From the NCBI GenBank assembly GCA_018241325.1, contig JAFEEB010000004.1, positions 38,544-102,543 on the forward strand: a DNA stretch of 64,000 bases, in the 5' to 3' direction. The notes below the pieces were generated by a model. It made no database searches. It saw nothing but the letters and a program-made list of their open reading frames with translations, and had not been told where the DNA came from. Source of the stretch: Pseudomonadota bacterium (lineage in GTDB: Bacteria > Pseudomonadota > Gammaproteobacteria > Burkholderiales > Burkholderiaceae_C). Both the position numbers and the translations under genes were made by a program. Shown in pieces: positions 1-9,635 of the stretch; position 1 is the first letter of the stretch; each line of letters starts with the position of its first letter.

Positions 1-531
1 CAGCATGCCGCCGATGATGGTGGCGCCCGAGCGGCTGGTGCCCGGGATCATGGCGGCGCACTGCACCAGGCCGACCTTGAGCGCATCCCACGCCGTCATG
101 TCGTCCACGCGCTGCACGCGCGCCGCGCCGGGCGGGCGCCGCTCGGCCCACAGGATGACGAAGGCCCCCAGGATGAAAGTGCTGGCCACCACCGGCGCCG
201 TGAACAGGTGCGCCTTGATCGCCTTGCCGAACAGCAAACCCAGCACCACGGCCGGCAAGAAAGCAATCAGCACGTTGAGCGCAAAGCGCTGCGCCGAGCG
301 GCTGCGAGGCAGCTGGGCCACCGTGTCGCGAATCTTGTGCCAATAGACGATCACCACGGCCAAAATCGCGCCGGTCTGGATGGCGATCTCGAACACCTTG
401 GCCTTGTCGCCGGTGAAGTCGAGCAAGCTGCCGGCCAAAATCAGATGGCCGGTGCTGGAGATGGGCAAAAACTCGGTCAGGCCTTCGACCACGCCCATGA
501 TGGCGGCCTTGAGCAGCAACAGCGTGTCCAC
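1..531 (-). CDS. uppP: undecaprenyl-diphosphatase, 3' end outside window
   Basis: This integral membrane enzyme dephosphorylates undecaprenyl diphosphate to recycle the lipid carrier of peptidoglycan synthesis, and confers bacitracin resistance. The visible 177 residues carry the family's first signature, [14 protein letters not shown] (residues 16-29, with Glu16, Glu20 and His29), and the second, [13 protein letters not shown], near the window edge. Several hydrophobic segments lie between them. I chose the GTG at 529-531 because AAGGGA lies about 7 bases upstream and because translation from it gives the usual short N-terminus directly before the first signature. The C-terminal third of the gene lies beyond position 1. 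Family assignment is near certain from the motifs. Confidence 0.93.
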   Translation of the reverse strand, partial: MDTLLLLKAAIMGVVEGLTEFLPISSTGHLILAGSLLDFTGDKAKVFEIAIQTGAILAVVIVYWHKIRDTVAQLPRSRSAQRFALNVLIAFLPAVVLGLLFGKAIKAHLFTAPVVASTFILGAFVILWAERRPPGAARVQRVDDMTAWDALKVGLVQCAAMIPGTSRSGATIIGGML

Positions 532-751
532 GCGACATCCCTTCCAATCGCTACGACATCTGTAGCTTCGGGCGGCGATTTTAGGGCGCCTCACGGCTTG
601 GCGCCGACCGATGCGTGCCCGCCGTGCGCATTTCATCGGCGGCGCAGGCCGTTCGCGCCGCCGTCGCGCATTTCATCGCATCCCGCTGGCGCGCCCAGCC
701 GCCGGCGGTCAGCATCGCGCCATTGATTTCACCCACCACCGGAGATTGACC

Positions 752-1303
752 ATGCTGCTCACCACCTTGCTCAGCCAGCACCCCTCGGCCATCGTCGACA
801 TCGTGCGCGAGACGCCCGTCTGGGTCGGCGCCCTGCTGGCGGGCCTGCTCGCCCTGGGCTACTCGGCCACGCGCGCACGCCGCGTGGCCGCCAGCCGGCT
901 GGCGCTGATGCCCCTGGCCATGCTGGGCCTGGCCCTGTGGGGCGTGCAGTCGGCCTTTGGCGCCAGCGGCCACCTGCCGGCGCTGGGGGCGCTGTGGGCG
1001 CTGTGCTTTGCCGGCGCGCTGGCCCTGGGCAGCCGCGCCGCAGCGCCGGCAGGCACGCGCTTCGACCCCGCCTCGCGCCAGTTTCTCCTGCCCGGCAGCT
1101 GGGTGCCCATGGTTTTGATCCTCGGCGTGTTCCTGATCAAGTACAGCGTGGGCGTGCAACTGGCACTGGAGCCCACGCTGGCCCGGCACCTGGGCTTTGC
1201 CATCACGGTCACGGCGCTGTATGGGCTGCTGTCGGGCCTGTTTGCCGTGCGCTCGCTGCGCGTGCTGCGCCTGGCCGCCCGCCCGGTGCTGCAAGCCGGT
1301 TGA
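752..1303 (+). CDS. DUF6622-like membrane protein
   Basis: The product is a 183-residue membrane protein with about six hydrophobic segments and no soluble domain. It begins with a short amphipathic stretch, followed by helices around residues 25-45, 50-65, 70-90, 120-140 and 145-170. I chose the ATG at 752 because GGAG lies 9 bases upstream; an in-frame upstream start would add a basic, non-hydrophobic extension. It resembles the DUF6622 family as I remember it, but no function is known. It precedes a 2TM-domain gene by 34 bases, so the two may be cotranscribed. Its substrate and role cannot be read from the sequence. Confidence 0.75.
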   Translation: MLLTTLLSQHPSAIVDIVRETPVWVGALLAGLLALGYSATRARRVAASRLALMPLAMLGLALWGVQSAFGASGHLPALGALWALCFAGALALGSRAAAPAGTRFDPASRQFLLPGSWVPMVLILGVFLIKYSVGVQLALEPTLARHLGFAITVTALYGLLSGLFAVRSLRVLRLAARPVLQAG

Positions 1304-1337
1304 AGCCCTCCTCTCACCACATCAAAAAGGATTCGCC

Positions 1338-1658
1338 ATGTCCTCCTTCGACTCCCACACCCCCGCGCCGGACGCCCCAGCCGCCGAGCGCGCCCGGATC
1401 GAGCGCCTGGCGCGCAAGCGCGCCGGCGCCAAGATGGGCTGGTATGTGCACGCGCTGGTCTTCGTCTGCGTCAACGCCGGCCTGGCGCTGATCTCCGTGG
1501 GCAGCGGCCGGCCCTGGTTCATCTTTCCGCTGGCCGGCTGGGGCCTGGGCCTGGCGATTCACGGCCTGGTGGTCTGGCTGGTCGGCGGCGGCGCCGGCCT
1601 GCACGAGCGTTTGCTGCAAGCGGAACGCATGAAGCTGCAAGGCCGCACACTACCGTGA
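1338..1658 (+). CDS. 2TM domain-containing protein
   Basis: A 106-residue protein with a charged N-terminus (residues 1-35, rich in Arg and Ala) followed by two transmembrane helices (about 37-55 and 62-82) and a basic tail. This is the layout of the 2TM domain, a small family found near, or fused to, LytS-type histidine kinases. Such a kinase is encoded 0.9 kb downstream (2520-3623), which supports the assignment. AAAGGA stands 7 bases before the ATG. The family may act as a membrane accessory to signalling; that is inference from genome context only. Confidence 0.72.
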   Translation: MSSFDSHTPAPDAPAAERARIERLARKRAGAKMGWYVHALVFVCVNAGLALISVGSGRPWFIFPLAGWGLGLAIHGLVVWLVGGGAGLHERLLQAERMKLQGRTLP

Positions 1659-1686
1659 CCCACCGCAACCGCAAGGGCCACCCGCC

Positions 1687-2361
1687 ATGATCACCGTCCA
1701 CCACCTGAACAACTCCCGCTCGCAACGCATCCTGTGGTTGCTGGAAGAGCTGGAGCTCGCCTACGACATTGTGCGCTACCAGCGCGACCCCAAGACCATG
1801 CTGGCGCCCCCGACCCTCAAGCAGATCCACCCGCTGGGCAAGTCGCCCGTGGTCACCGTCGATGGTTTGGTGCTGGCCGAGTCGGGCGCCATCATCGAAA
1901 CCCTGGTCGAGCGCTACGGTGCTGGCCGCCTCGCGCCTGCCGCCGGCACGCCGGAGGCGCTGCGCTACCGCTACTGGCTGCATTACGCCGAGGGCTCGGC
2001 CATGCCGCCGCTGCTGATGAAGTTGGTGTTCGACCGCATCGCCGGCGCGCCCATGCCCTTTTTCGCCAAACCCGTGGCGCGCGGCATCGTCGGCAAGGCG
2101 ATGTCGGGGTTCATCGCGCCGCAGCTGAAGCTGCACCTGGACTACATGGAGGGCGAGCTGGCCGCGCGCGACTGGTTTGCGGGCCCCGCCTTCACCGCCG
2201 CCGACGTGCAGATGAGCTTTCCGCTCGAAGCGGCGCAGGCGCGCGCCGGCCTGACGGCCGGCAGCCACCCGCGTCTGGCCGACTGGCTGGCGCGCATCCA
2301 CGCCCGCCCCGCCTATGCGCGCGCCGAAGCGCGCGGGGGCACCCTCGCCCTGAGCGCCTGA
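1687..2361 (+). CDS. glutathione S-transferase family protein
   Basis: A cytosolic 224-residue protein with the two-domain GST layout. The N-terminal thioredoxin-like domain (residues 1-80) starts ITVHHLNNSRSQRILWLLEE, where the Ser/Asn cluster near residues 8-10 occupies the glutathione-activating position. The cis-Pro and the SGAIIETL helix (about residues 64-72) bind the glutathione gamma-glutamyl group. The helical C-terminal domain follows (residues 90-220). The product should conjugate or reduce electrophiles with glutathione; the substrate is not predictable. The gene lies 28 bases after the 2TM gene, in the same orientation. Confidence 0.9.
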   Translation: MITVHHLNNSRSQRILWLLEELELAYDIVRYQRDPKTMLAPPTLKQIHPLGKSPVVTVDGLVLAESGAIIETLVERYGAGRLAPAAGTPEALRYRYWLHYAEGSAMPPLLMKLVFDRIAGAPMPFFAKPVARGIVGKAMSGFIAPQLKLHLDYMEGELAARDWFAGPAFTAADVQMSFPLEAAQARAGLTAGSHPRLADWLARIHARPAYARAEARGGTLALSA

Positions 2362-2519
2362 GCCTCGATGGCCCATGGCCCATGGCCCCGGCCACGCCGG
2401 CGCGCGAACGCTCGGCGCGCCCACCCGTCGCGCCCGCTCGCGACAGGCCAGCGCCCGCCCAGGGCGCTGCGGGTTTGCCTGAGAATCCGACTCCATCGGC
2501 CCGCTTCAACGAACCCTGA

Positions 2520-3619
<1,100 letters not shown>

Positions 3620-3623
<4 letters not shown>

Positions 3624-4471
3624 ACCCCGCCGCCCCCACCGCCCTGATCGCCGAAGACGAGCCCCTGCTGGCCGCCGCCCTGCAACACGAACTGGCCAAG
3701 GCTTGGCCCGAGCTGCGCGTGGTGGCCACCGTGGGCGATGGCGCCAGCGCCGTGCGCGAGGCGCTGCGCCTGGCGCCCGACGTGCTGCTGCTGGACATCC
3801 GCATGCCCGGCATGAGCGGGCTGGATGCCGCCGCCGAACTGGCCGACGCCTGGGACCTTGCCGCCAAGCCCTTCCCCGCCCTGGCCTTCGTCACCGCCTA
3901 CGACCAGTACGCCGTGCAGGCCTTCGAGGCGCAGGCGCTGGACTACGTGCTCAAGCCCGTGCAGCCCGCGCGCTTGCAAAAATCCGTGCAAAAACTGCGT
4001 CGGGCGCTTGACCAGCAAGCGCAAGCAGCTATCAATTCAGAAGCAAACAAAAGCAACCCGCTGCAAGCCACCGCCGAGCAGCTGCGCCAGTTGCTGGCCG
4101 CTCTGGAGCCCGCGGCGCCCACCGCCGCCCTGCCGGTGCTGCGCCAGCTCCCGGTCAGCCCCGCGGGAGCGGCCGGCAACACCATCCGCATGGTGCCGGT
4201 GAGCGAGGTGCTGTTTCTGCAAGCGGCCGACAAGTACGTGCGCGTGGTCACCGCCAGCGGCGAGCACCTGCTGCGCACGCCGCTCAAAGACCTGCTGCCG
4301 CAACTGGACGCCGACGCGTTCTGGCAGATTCATCGCGCCACCGTGGTGCGCGCCGACGCCATCGACACCGTGCAGCGCGACGAGGCCGGCAAGCTCCAGC
4401 TGCACCTGCGCGGCTGCGCCGAGCCGCTGGCGGTCAGTCGCCTTTACGCGCACCGCTTCAAGGCCATGTAG
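3620..4471 (+). CDS. LytTR-family response regulator
   Basis: A 283-residue DNA-binding response regulator. The receiver domain (1-125) has the acidic pocket AEDEP near residue 10, the phosphoacceptor Asp59 in LLLDIRMPG, Thr in FVTAYD, and Lys in YVLKPV. The C-terminal LytTR domain (about 185-283) includes VLFLQAADKYVRVVT and FWQIHRATVVR, typical of AlgR/LytR proteins. It is translationally coupled to the kinase gene. The inter-domain linker at residues 129-142 is encoded by a copy of a dispersed genomic repeat (4004-4044), so the linker is probably longer and less conserved than in relatives. Targets are unknown; AlgR-type regulators control surface structures and envelope functions. Confidence 0.93.
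4004..4044 (-). repeat. dispersed short repeat, family A, inside regulator gene
   Basis: Read on the minus strand this stretch contains TGATAGCTGCTTGCGCTTG followed by an inverted GCGCTTG/CAAGCGC pair. The same core appears at eight other places in the window. It sits in frame in the linker of the LytTR regulator. The inverted GCGCTTG...CAAGCGC arms suggest a small hairpin. Confidence 0.7.
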
Positions 4472-4519
4472 GCGGCGCCCTCCGCCCGTGCAAGGCCGGA
4501 CGCCGCCGCTGCACGCAAG

Positions 4520-4882
4520 TCAATCGTCCCAGTCGCGGTCGCGGTCGCGGTGATGCCAGCGACGGTACCGACGCCAGTCGTCGCGGTCGCGCCAGCCGCC
4601 GCCGTAGTACACGGGCGGCGGCCCATAGGCGCCCGGCGGCGGCCCATAGACCACGGGCGGCGGCGCCACGTACACCGGGCGCGGCCGGTAGTACACGGGC
4701 GGTGGCGGCATGTACACCGGTGCGGGCGCGTAGTACGGCTGCGGCGCACCCACGCCGACCGCAACCCCGGGCACACCCACGCCCACCGACCAATACACGT
4801 CGCGCGCCTGCGCCACGCCCGCAGCGCCCAGGGCGCCAGCGGCCAGCAGGCCGGCGGCCAAAACACGCAGCATTTTCGTCAT
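4520..4882 (-). CDS. secreted Tyr/Pro-rich repeat protein
   Basis: A 120-residue exported protein. Residues 1-27 form a Sec signal peptide (Lys/Arg start, Leu/Ala core, cleavage after AQA). The mature part is glycine/valine-rich, then a low-complexity stretch of PPPVYY/PPPVYV-type repeats (about residues 50-95), then a tail of alternating Arg, Asp and Trp ending RDRDWDD. No catalytic residues are visible. Such proteins are common and uncharacterised in Burkholderiales, probably periplasmic or envelope associated. The ATG at 4882 has GGAG 9 bases upstream. It converges on the LytTR regulator gene with 48 bases between stops. Confidence 0.82.
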   Translation of the reverse strand: MTKMLRVLAAGLLAAGALGAAGVAQARDVYWSVGVGVPGVAVGVGAPQPYYAPAPVYMPPPPVYYRPRPVYVAPPPVVYGPPPGAYGPPPVYYGGGWRDRDDWRRYRRWHHRDRDRDWDD

Positions 4883-5143
4883 GGTGAAACTCCTCGTGCG
4901 CGGCCCGTTCGGAAACCCCGAACAGCGCCCGCCCACCACCACAACGCACCAGACCACGGCACGGCGTACCACCCACACGTGACACGGGTATCCATGCGTA
5001 ACCCGGGCGGCACCAATGGATTGCATGCGCGAAAACCCCGTGAAATCTCCGGCCCGCGCGCCCGCATAATGGCCTTGGCATTCGGCGCGCGCGCAGCGCG
5101 CCTTTTCTTGTCCCCTTCGTCCCCATTTTCAGGAGCTTGCCCC

Positions 5144-6115
5144 ATGAAGATCCGTTCCATCGCCCTGGGCCTCGGCCTGGCCTTCGGCCTGATGGCCGCC
5201 GCCGGCGCGCAAACCGTCATGCGCATCAACATCTCCACCGCGCAGAACTCGCACCAGGGCGTGGCCATCGACGTCTTCGCCAAGGAGGTCGAAAAGCGCA
5301 CCAATGGCCGCTACAAGATTCAGACCTTCTACAACGGCTCGCTGGGCGGCGAGCGCGAATCGATCGAGGCGGTGCAACTGGGCACGCACGAGCTGACCTT
5401 CACCTCCACCGGCCCCATCCCCAACTTCGTGCCCGAGACCAAGATCCTGGACGTGCCCTTCCTGTTTCGCGACAAGGCGCACGCGCGCGCCGTGCTGGAC
5501 GGCCCCATCGGCCAGGAGATGCTGACCAAGTTCGACGCCAAGGGCATGAAGGGCCTGGCCTGGGCCGAGAACGGCTTTCGCAACATGACCAACAGCAAGC
5601 GCGACATCAAGGAGCCCGCCGACGTCAAGGGCCTGAAGATGCGCACCATGGAAAACCCGGTGCACATCACCGCCTACAAGGCGCTGGGCATCATCACCAC
5701 GCCCATGGCCTTCCCCGAGGTGTTCACCGCGCTGCAGCAGGGCACCGTGGACGGGCAGGAGAACCCGCTGTCGGTCATCATCTCGGCCAAGTTCGACCAG
5801 GTGCAGAAATACCTGTCGCTCACCGGCCACGTGTACTCGCCCTGCATCTTCCTGATGAACAAGGGCAGCTTCGACAAGCTGTCCAAGGCCGACCAACAAG
5901 CCTTCGTCGAGGCCGCCAAGGAAGGCACCAAGGCCAACCGCGCCCGCGTGGACGAAGACGACGCCAAGGGGGTCGAGCTGCTGCGCAGCAAGGGCATGCA
6001 GGTGGACACCGACGTGGACAAGGCGGCCTTCGTGAAGGCACTGGCCCCGGTCGAGGCCGACTTCGAGAAGCAGTTCGGCAAGGTCAACATGGACCGCATC
6101 CGCAATTACAAGTGA
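5144..6115 (+). CDS. dctP: TRAP transporter substrate-binding protein DctP
   Basis: A 323-residue periplasmic binding protein of the DctP family. A Sec signal peptide (residues 1-23, cleavage after AGA) precedes the mature domain. Family landmarks include NGSLGGERESIEAVQLGTHE, the conserved Arg of LKMRTMENPVH (typical carboxylate-binding Arg), and TALQQGTVDGQENP. It delivers a small carboxylic acid to the DctQM permease encoded just downstream; the substrate cannot be read from sequence. AGGAG precedes the ATG. A terminator-like hairpin 58 bases after the stop probably makes this mRNA more abundant than that of dctQM. Confidence 0.95.
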   Translation: MKIRSIALGLGLAFGLMAAAGAQTVMRINISTAQNSHQGVAIDVFAKEVEKRTNGRYKIQTFYNGSLGGERESIEAVQLGTHELTFTSTGPIPNFVPETKILDVPFLFRDKAHARAVLDGPIGQEMLTKFDAKGMKGLAWAENGFRNMTNSKRDIKEPADVKGLKMRTMENPVHITAYKALGIITTPMAFPEVFTALQQGTVDGQENPLSVIISAKFDQVQKYLSLTGHVYSPCIFLMNKGSFDKLSKADQQAFVEAAKEGTKANRARVDEDDAKGVELLRSKGMQVDTDVDKAAFVKALAPVEADFEKQFGKVNMDRIRNYK

Positions 6116-6148
6116 TCCGCGGCGGCTGCCCGGACCGCTGAACGGTAT

Positions 6149-6170
6149 GCTACTTTTTCGATAGCTATCG
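6149..6170 (+). repeat. dispersed short repeat, family A
   Basis: The core GCTACTTTTTCGATAGCTA belongs to the dispersed family listed in the findings. It contains the perfect palindrome CGATAGCTATCG (6159-6170) and lies directly before the dctP terminator hairpin. Confidence 0.65.
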
Positions 6171-6172
6171 GC

Positions 6173-6203
6173 GCCCGTCCGCTCTGCGCGACGGGCTTTT
6201 TTT
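6173..6203 (+). terminator. Rho-independent terminator after dctP
   Basis: GCCCGTC (6173-6179) pairs perfectly with GACGGGC (6190-6196) across a 10-base loop and is followed by seven T residues. It lies between dctP and dctQ, so it likely attenuates read-through into the permease genes. Confidence 0.85.
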
Positions 6204-6224
6204 ATTCAAGAACATGGGGCAATC

Positions 6225-6719
6225 ATGAAAGCGTTTGTCTTGACGCTGGAGTCCTGGACCACACGCATCGCCATGGTGCTGGCCTGCCTGATGCTGGTCA
6301 TCGCCTCGGCGCTGGGGGTGTTCCAGATCGTCACCCGCTTCGTGCTGGAGGAGCCCGCCGAGTGGAGCGAGGTGCTGATCCGCTTCTCGCTCATCTGGAT
6401 GGTGTTTCTGGGCATCCCCATGGCCTTTCGCCAGGGCGCCATGGTGAGCGTGGACGCGCTGTACCGCGCCGCGCCCGAGCGGGCGAAGCGCGTGCTCGAC
6501 CTGGTGGTGGCGCTGGCCGCGCTGACGCTGATGCTGATCATCCTGTGGTGGGGCGCCGACTACGCCATCCGCGGCGGCGTGCAGACCGTCGCCGGGCTGG
6601 AGTCGGTCACCATGTTCTGGGCCTACGTGGCCATGCCCGTGGGCGCGGTGTTCGCGCTGCTGGGCATCGTGGCCAACTACCTCGATCCGCGCCGGATGGA
6701 GCTGGAGACGGCGCAATGA
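6225..6719 (+). CDS. dctQ: TRAP transporter small permease DctQ
   Basis: A 164-residue inner membrane protein with four transmembrane segments (about 13-37, 50-68, 88-112, 130-152), the DctQ layout. The family motif EWSEVLIRFSLIWMVFLG lies at residues 46-63. It forms the membrane complex with DctM and the periplasmic DctP. The gene follows the dctP terminator by 21 bases and is separated from dctM by a 145-base repeat-filled gap, longer than usual for this pair. Confidence 0.94.
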   Translation: MKAFVLTLESWTTRIAMVLACLMLVIASALGVFQIVTRFVLEEPAEWSEVLIRFSLIWMVFLGIPMAFRQGAMVSVDALYRAAPERAKRVLDLVVALAALTLMLIILWWGADYAIRGGVQTVAGLESVTMFWAYVAMPVGAVFALLGIVANYLDPRRMELETAQ

Positions 6720-6720
6720 C

Positions 6721-6812
6721 ACCCACCCCCGAAGCACGCTTCGCGTGCCTCCCCCTCAAAGGGGCGCTCCCAGTGGCCGGGCAAAGCCCGCTCCACGGGA
6801 GCCCTGGCCAGC
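6721..6812 (+). repeat. GC-rich palindromic repeat between dctQ and dctM
   Basis: The stretch holds a run of small inverted repeats: GCACGC/GCGTGC around 6735-6750, CCCCTC-AAA-GGGGC, and GGGC-AAA-GCCC. Its composition matches a repeat type often seen between Comamonadaceae genes, with relatives in this window inside gcvP (12379-12491) and mutS (62160-62216). It begins one base after the dctQ stop codon. No open frame or promoter is evident in it. Confidence 0.6.
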
Positions 6813-6864
6813 CCGTGAACACCGCACGCACCGCGCGCAGAACTAACGTCCGTGGAGGCATCGC

Positions 6865-8142
6865 ATGACCTCTGCCATGCTCATCACCATGATCCTGGGC
6901 TTCGCGCTCAGCGCCTCGGTCGCGGTGTCGATCGGGCTGGCGGCCATCACCGGCATGCAGATCGTCAACGCGCCCATGCTCATCTCCGTCAAGGAGATGT
7001 TCAACTCGCTCAACAAGTTTCCGCTGGCCGCCATCCCCTTCTTCATCCTGGCCGGCAACCTGATGGAAACCGGCGGCATCTCGCGCCGGCTGGTGGACTT
7101 CGCCAAGAGCATCGTCGGCGGCGTGCAGGGCGGCCTGCCGATGACCTGCGTACTCACCTGCATGATCTTCGCGGCGGTCTCGGGTTCGTCGGTGGCCACG
7201 ACGTTCGCCATCGGCGCGATCCTGATCCCGGCGCTCATCAAGCACGGCTACCCCACCACCTGGGCCGCCGCGCTGCAAGCCACCAGCGCCGAGCTGGGCG
7301 TGATCATCCCGCCCTCGATCCCGATGATTTTGTACGGCGTGGCGGCCGAAGTGTCGATCGGCGAGCTGTTCATCGCCGGCTTCGGCCCCGGCATCGTGGT
7401 CGGCGGCGGGCTGATGCTGTTCATCTGGCTGTACTGCAAATGGAAGGGCTGGGGCAAGCACGACGGCGACGGCCGCCTGGGCGTGTGGACGGCCACGCGC
7501 AAGGCGGCCTGGGCGCTAATGATGCCCGTCGTCGTGCTGGGCGGCATCTACGGCGGCATCTTCACCCCCACCGAGGCGGCGGCCGTGGCCGTGGCCTACG
7601 CGCTGGTGGTCGGCATGGGGGTGCACCGCGAGATCGGCCTGAAGGATTTGGCCGATGCGCTGCGCAAGTCGGTCATCTCCTCGGCCGTGATCATGTTCAT
7701 CATCGCCAACGCCGGGCTGTTCGCCTTCCTGATCACGCGCGCCGGCGTGCCCGACGCCATCGGCCAGTGGCTGAGCGCCACGCTGCAGTCGCCGCACCTG
7801 TTCCTGCTGGGCGTCAACGCCGCGCTGTTTCTGATCGGCATGTTCATCGAGACCAGCGCCGCCATCATCGTGCTGGGGCCCATCCTGGCGCCGGTGGCCG
7901 CGCACTTCGGCGTCGATCCGGTGCACTTCGGCCTGATCATGGTGGTCAACCTGGCGCTGGGCATGATCACGCCGCCGTTTGGCGTCAACCTGTTTGCCGT
8001 GTGCACCGTGGCGCGCCTGTCGCTGGACAAGATCATCCGCGACCTGGTGCCCTTCGTGCTGGTGATCCTGGCCTGCCTGATGGTCATCACCTACGTGCCC
8101 TGGATTTCGCTGGCGCTGCGCGATCTGGTCTATGCCAAATAG
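6865..8142 (+). CDS. dctM: TRAP transporter large permease DctM
   Basis: A 425-residue inner membrane permease of the DctM/SiaM family with about 11-12 hydrophobic segments. Typical motifs are PLAAIPFFILAGNLME (residues 51-66), VSGSSVATTFAIG, ELGVIIPPSIPMILYG, and the C-terminal half repeat LGMITPPFGVNLF. It uses a sodium or proton gradient to import the DctP ligand. GGAGG stands 8 bases before the ATG. A candidate promoter for the downstream riboswitch lies at the very 3' end of this gene. Confidence 0.95.
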   Translation: MTSAMLITMILGFALSASVAVSIGLAAITGMQIVNAPMLISVKEMFNSLNKFPLAAIPFFILAGNLMETGGISRRLVDFAKSIVGGVQGGLPMTCVLTCMIFAAVSGSSVATTFAIGAILIPALIKHGYPTTWAAALQATSAELGVIIPPSIPMILYGVAAEVSIGELFIAGFGPGIVVGGGLMLFIWLYCKWKGWGKHDGDGRLGVWTATRKAAWALMMPVVVLGGIYGGIFTPTEAAAVAVAYALVVGMGVHREIGLKDLADALRKSVISSAVIMFIIANAGLFAFLITRAGVPDAIGQWLSATLQSPHLFLLGVNAALFLIGMFIETSAAIIVLGPILAPVAAHFGVDPVHFGLIMVVNLALGMITPPFGVNLFAVCTVARLSLDKIIRDLVPFVLVILACLMVITYVPWISLALRDLVYAK

Positions 8143-8146
8143 CCCG

Positions 8147-8152
8147 TAAAAT
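8147..8152 (+). promoter_or_regulatory. candidate -10 box for gcv leader
   Basis: TAAAAT lies five bases after the dctM stop and 7-10 bases before the first riboswitch pairing region, where a transcript start would be expected. The -35 region is weak, so this is a tentative call. Confidence 0.4.
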
Positions 8153-8158
8153 CACGGC

Positions 8159-8391
8159 CTGTCAGGAGAGCGCGCCCCCCGCCTCCGCAAGAGGTGGGCG
8201 CGGCGCCGCCGAAGGCGCGCGGCCCCGCAAGGCCCAAACGCTCAGGCAAAAGGACTGGCAAACGCCCGGGCAACCGGGCGCCCCCGGGCTGGAGAGAGAA
8301 GGCTGCACCGCGTGCGGGCGTGGCCTTCCACCGAAGGAGCAAGTGCGGCATCGCCCGCATGAATCTCTCAGGTAAAGCGGACAGCCGGGCA
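8159..8391 (+). ncRNA. tandem glycine riboswitch (two aptamers)
   Basis: Two aptamers in series show the conserved glycine riboswitch core. The first contains GGAGAG, GCCGAAGG, AAACGCTCAGGCAAAAGGAC (8162-8260). The second contains TGGAGAGA, CACCGAAGGAGCAA, ATCTCTCAGGTAAAGCGGACAG (about 8291-8384). Known riboswitches of this class raise gcv expression when glycine is in excess, matching the gcvT, gcvH and gcvP genes that follow. The variable stems between the conserved blocks form GC-rich hairpins. Confidence 0.95.
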
Positions 8392-8395
8392 TGCT

Positions 8396-8415
8396 CGCAA
8401 GCCGCAGGGCTTGCG
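8396..8415 (+). promoter_or_regulatory. expression-platform hairpin of glycine riboswitch
   Basis: CGCAAGCC (8396-8403) pairs perfectly with GGCTTGCG (8408-8415), immediately 3' of the second aptamer and 27 bases before the gcvT ATG. There is no long T tract after it, so control may be at translation or through an alternative fold rather than a classical terminator. That interpretation is inference. Confidence 0.55.
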
Positions 8416-8442
8416 TCCCATTTCCTTTCGTGGAGACCGCGC

Positions 8443-9567
8443 ATGTCCGATACCACCGATCTGCTCACCACCCCGCTGCACGCCCTGCACCTGGAGCTGG
8501 GCGCCCGCATGGTGCCCTTTGCCGGCTATTCGATGCCGGTTCAATACAAGAGCGGCCTGATCGCCGAGCACAAGCAGGTGCGCGAATCCGCGGGCCTGTT
8601 CGACGTCTCGCACATGGGCCAGCTGCAACTGATCGGCGAGGGCGCCGCCGCCGCGCTGGAAACGCTGATGCCGGTGGACGTGCAAGGCCTGGGCGTGGAC
8701 AAGCAACGCTACGGCCTGCTGCTGACCGACGAAGGCACCATCATCGACGACCTGATGTTCGTCAACCGGGGCGATCATCTGTTTTTGATCGTCAACGGCG
8801 CGTGCAAGGCGGGCGACATCGCGCACATGCAGGCACGCATCGGCACGCGCTGCCAAGTCAAACCTTTGCCCGATCAGGCCCTGCTGGCCCTGCAAGGCCC
8901 GCAGGCCGTCACCGCCTTGCAGCGCCTGGTGCCCGGCGTGCAGGCGCTGGTGTTCATGACCGGCGGCGCCTTCACCTGGCAGGGCACGCCGCTGTACATC
9001 ACGCGCAGTGGCTACACGGGCGAGGACGGCTTCGAGATCTCGGTGCCCGCCGCGCAGGCCGAGGCACTGGCGCGCGCCGTGCTGGCCCAGCCCGAGGTCA
9101 AGCCCATCGGCCTGGGCGCGCGCAACTCGCTGCGGCTGGAAGCGGGCCTGTGCCTGTACGGCAACGACATCGACACGACGACCACGCCCATCGAGGCGGG
9201 CCTGAACTGGGCCATCCAGAAGGTGCGGCGCAGCGGCGGTGCGCGTGCCGGGGGCTTTGCCGGCGCCGACGCGGTGCTGGGCCAGCTGGACGGCACCCAC
9301 AAGCTCGAGCGCCAACGCATCGCCCTCGTCGCAAAAGAGCGCGTGCCCGTGCGCGAGCCCGCCGTGCTCGAAAACCTGGACGGCCAAAGCATCGGCCAGG
9401 TCACCAGCGGCCTGCTGAGTCCCACACTCGACAAAGCCATCGCCATGGCCTACGTCAAGCCCGGCTACGCCACCGTGGGAACCGAGCTGTTTGCCATGGT
9501 GCGCGGCAAGCCCGTGCCCATGGTCGTGGTGGCCACGCCCTTCGTGCCCACGCGCTATCACCGCTGA
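8443..9567 (+). CDS. gcvT: glycine cleavage T protein (aminomethyltransferase)
   Basis: A 374-residue cytosolic enzyme, normal length for the family. It takes the aminomethyl group from lipoylated H protein, passes the methylene to tetrahydrofolate and releases ammonia. Landmarks are [15 protein letters not shown] (residues 20-34), [10 protein letters not shown] with the catalytic Asp, [12 protein letters not shown], and [20 protein letters not shown]. The ATG at 8443 follows GGAG at 8432 and matches the usual N-terminus [13 protein letters not shown]. First gene after the riboswitch. Confidence 0.97.
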   Translation: MSDTTDLLTTPLHALHLELGARMVPFAGYSMPVQYKSGLIAEHKQVRESAGLFDVSHMGQLQLIGEGAAAALETLMPVDVQGLGVDKQRYGLLLTDEGTIIDDLMFVNRGDHLFLIVNGACKAGDIAHMQARIGTRCQVKPLPDQALLALQGPQAVTALQRLVPGVQALVFMTGGAFTWQGTPLYITRSGYTGEDGFEISVPAAQAEALARAVLAQPEVKPIGLGARNSLRLEAGLCLYGNDIDTTTTPIEAGLNWAIQKVRRSGGARAGGFAGADAVLGQLDGTHKLERQRIALVAKERVPVREPAVLENLDGQSIGQVTSGLLSPTLDKAIAMAYVKPGYATVGTELFAMVRGKPVPMVVVATPFVPTRYHR

Positions 9568-9635
9568 ATTTTCAATCAAACAACGCGCCAGCGCTTGTCC
9601 ATGCTGCGCGACCAGCTATTCATCCAGGAGCAACC

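Noticed and set aside
532-751. gap between uppP and the DUF6622-like gene as a small gene or RNA
   Set aside because: It has two similar GCGCATTTCATCG stretches but no coherent frame, promoter or stable single hairpin that I could support.
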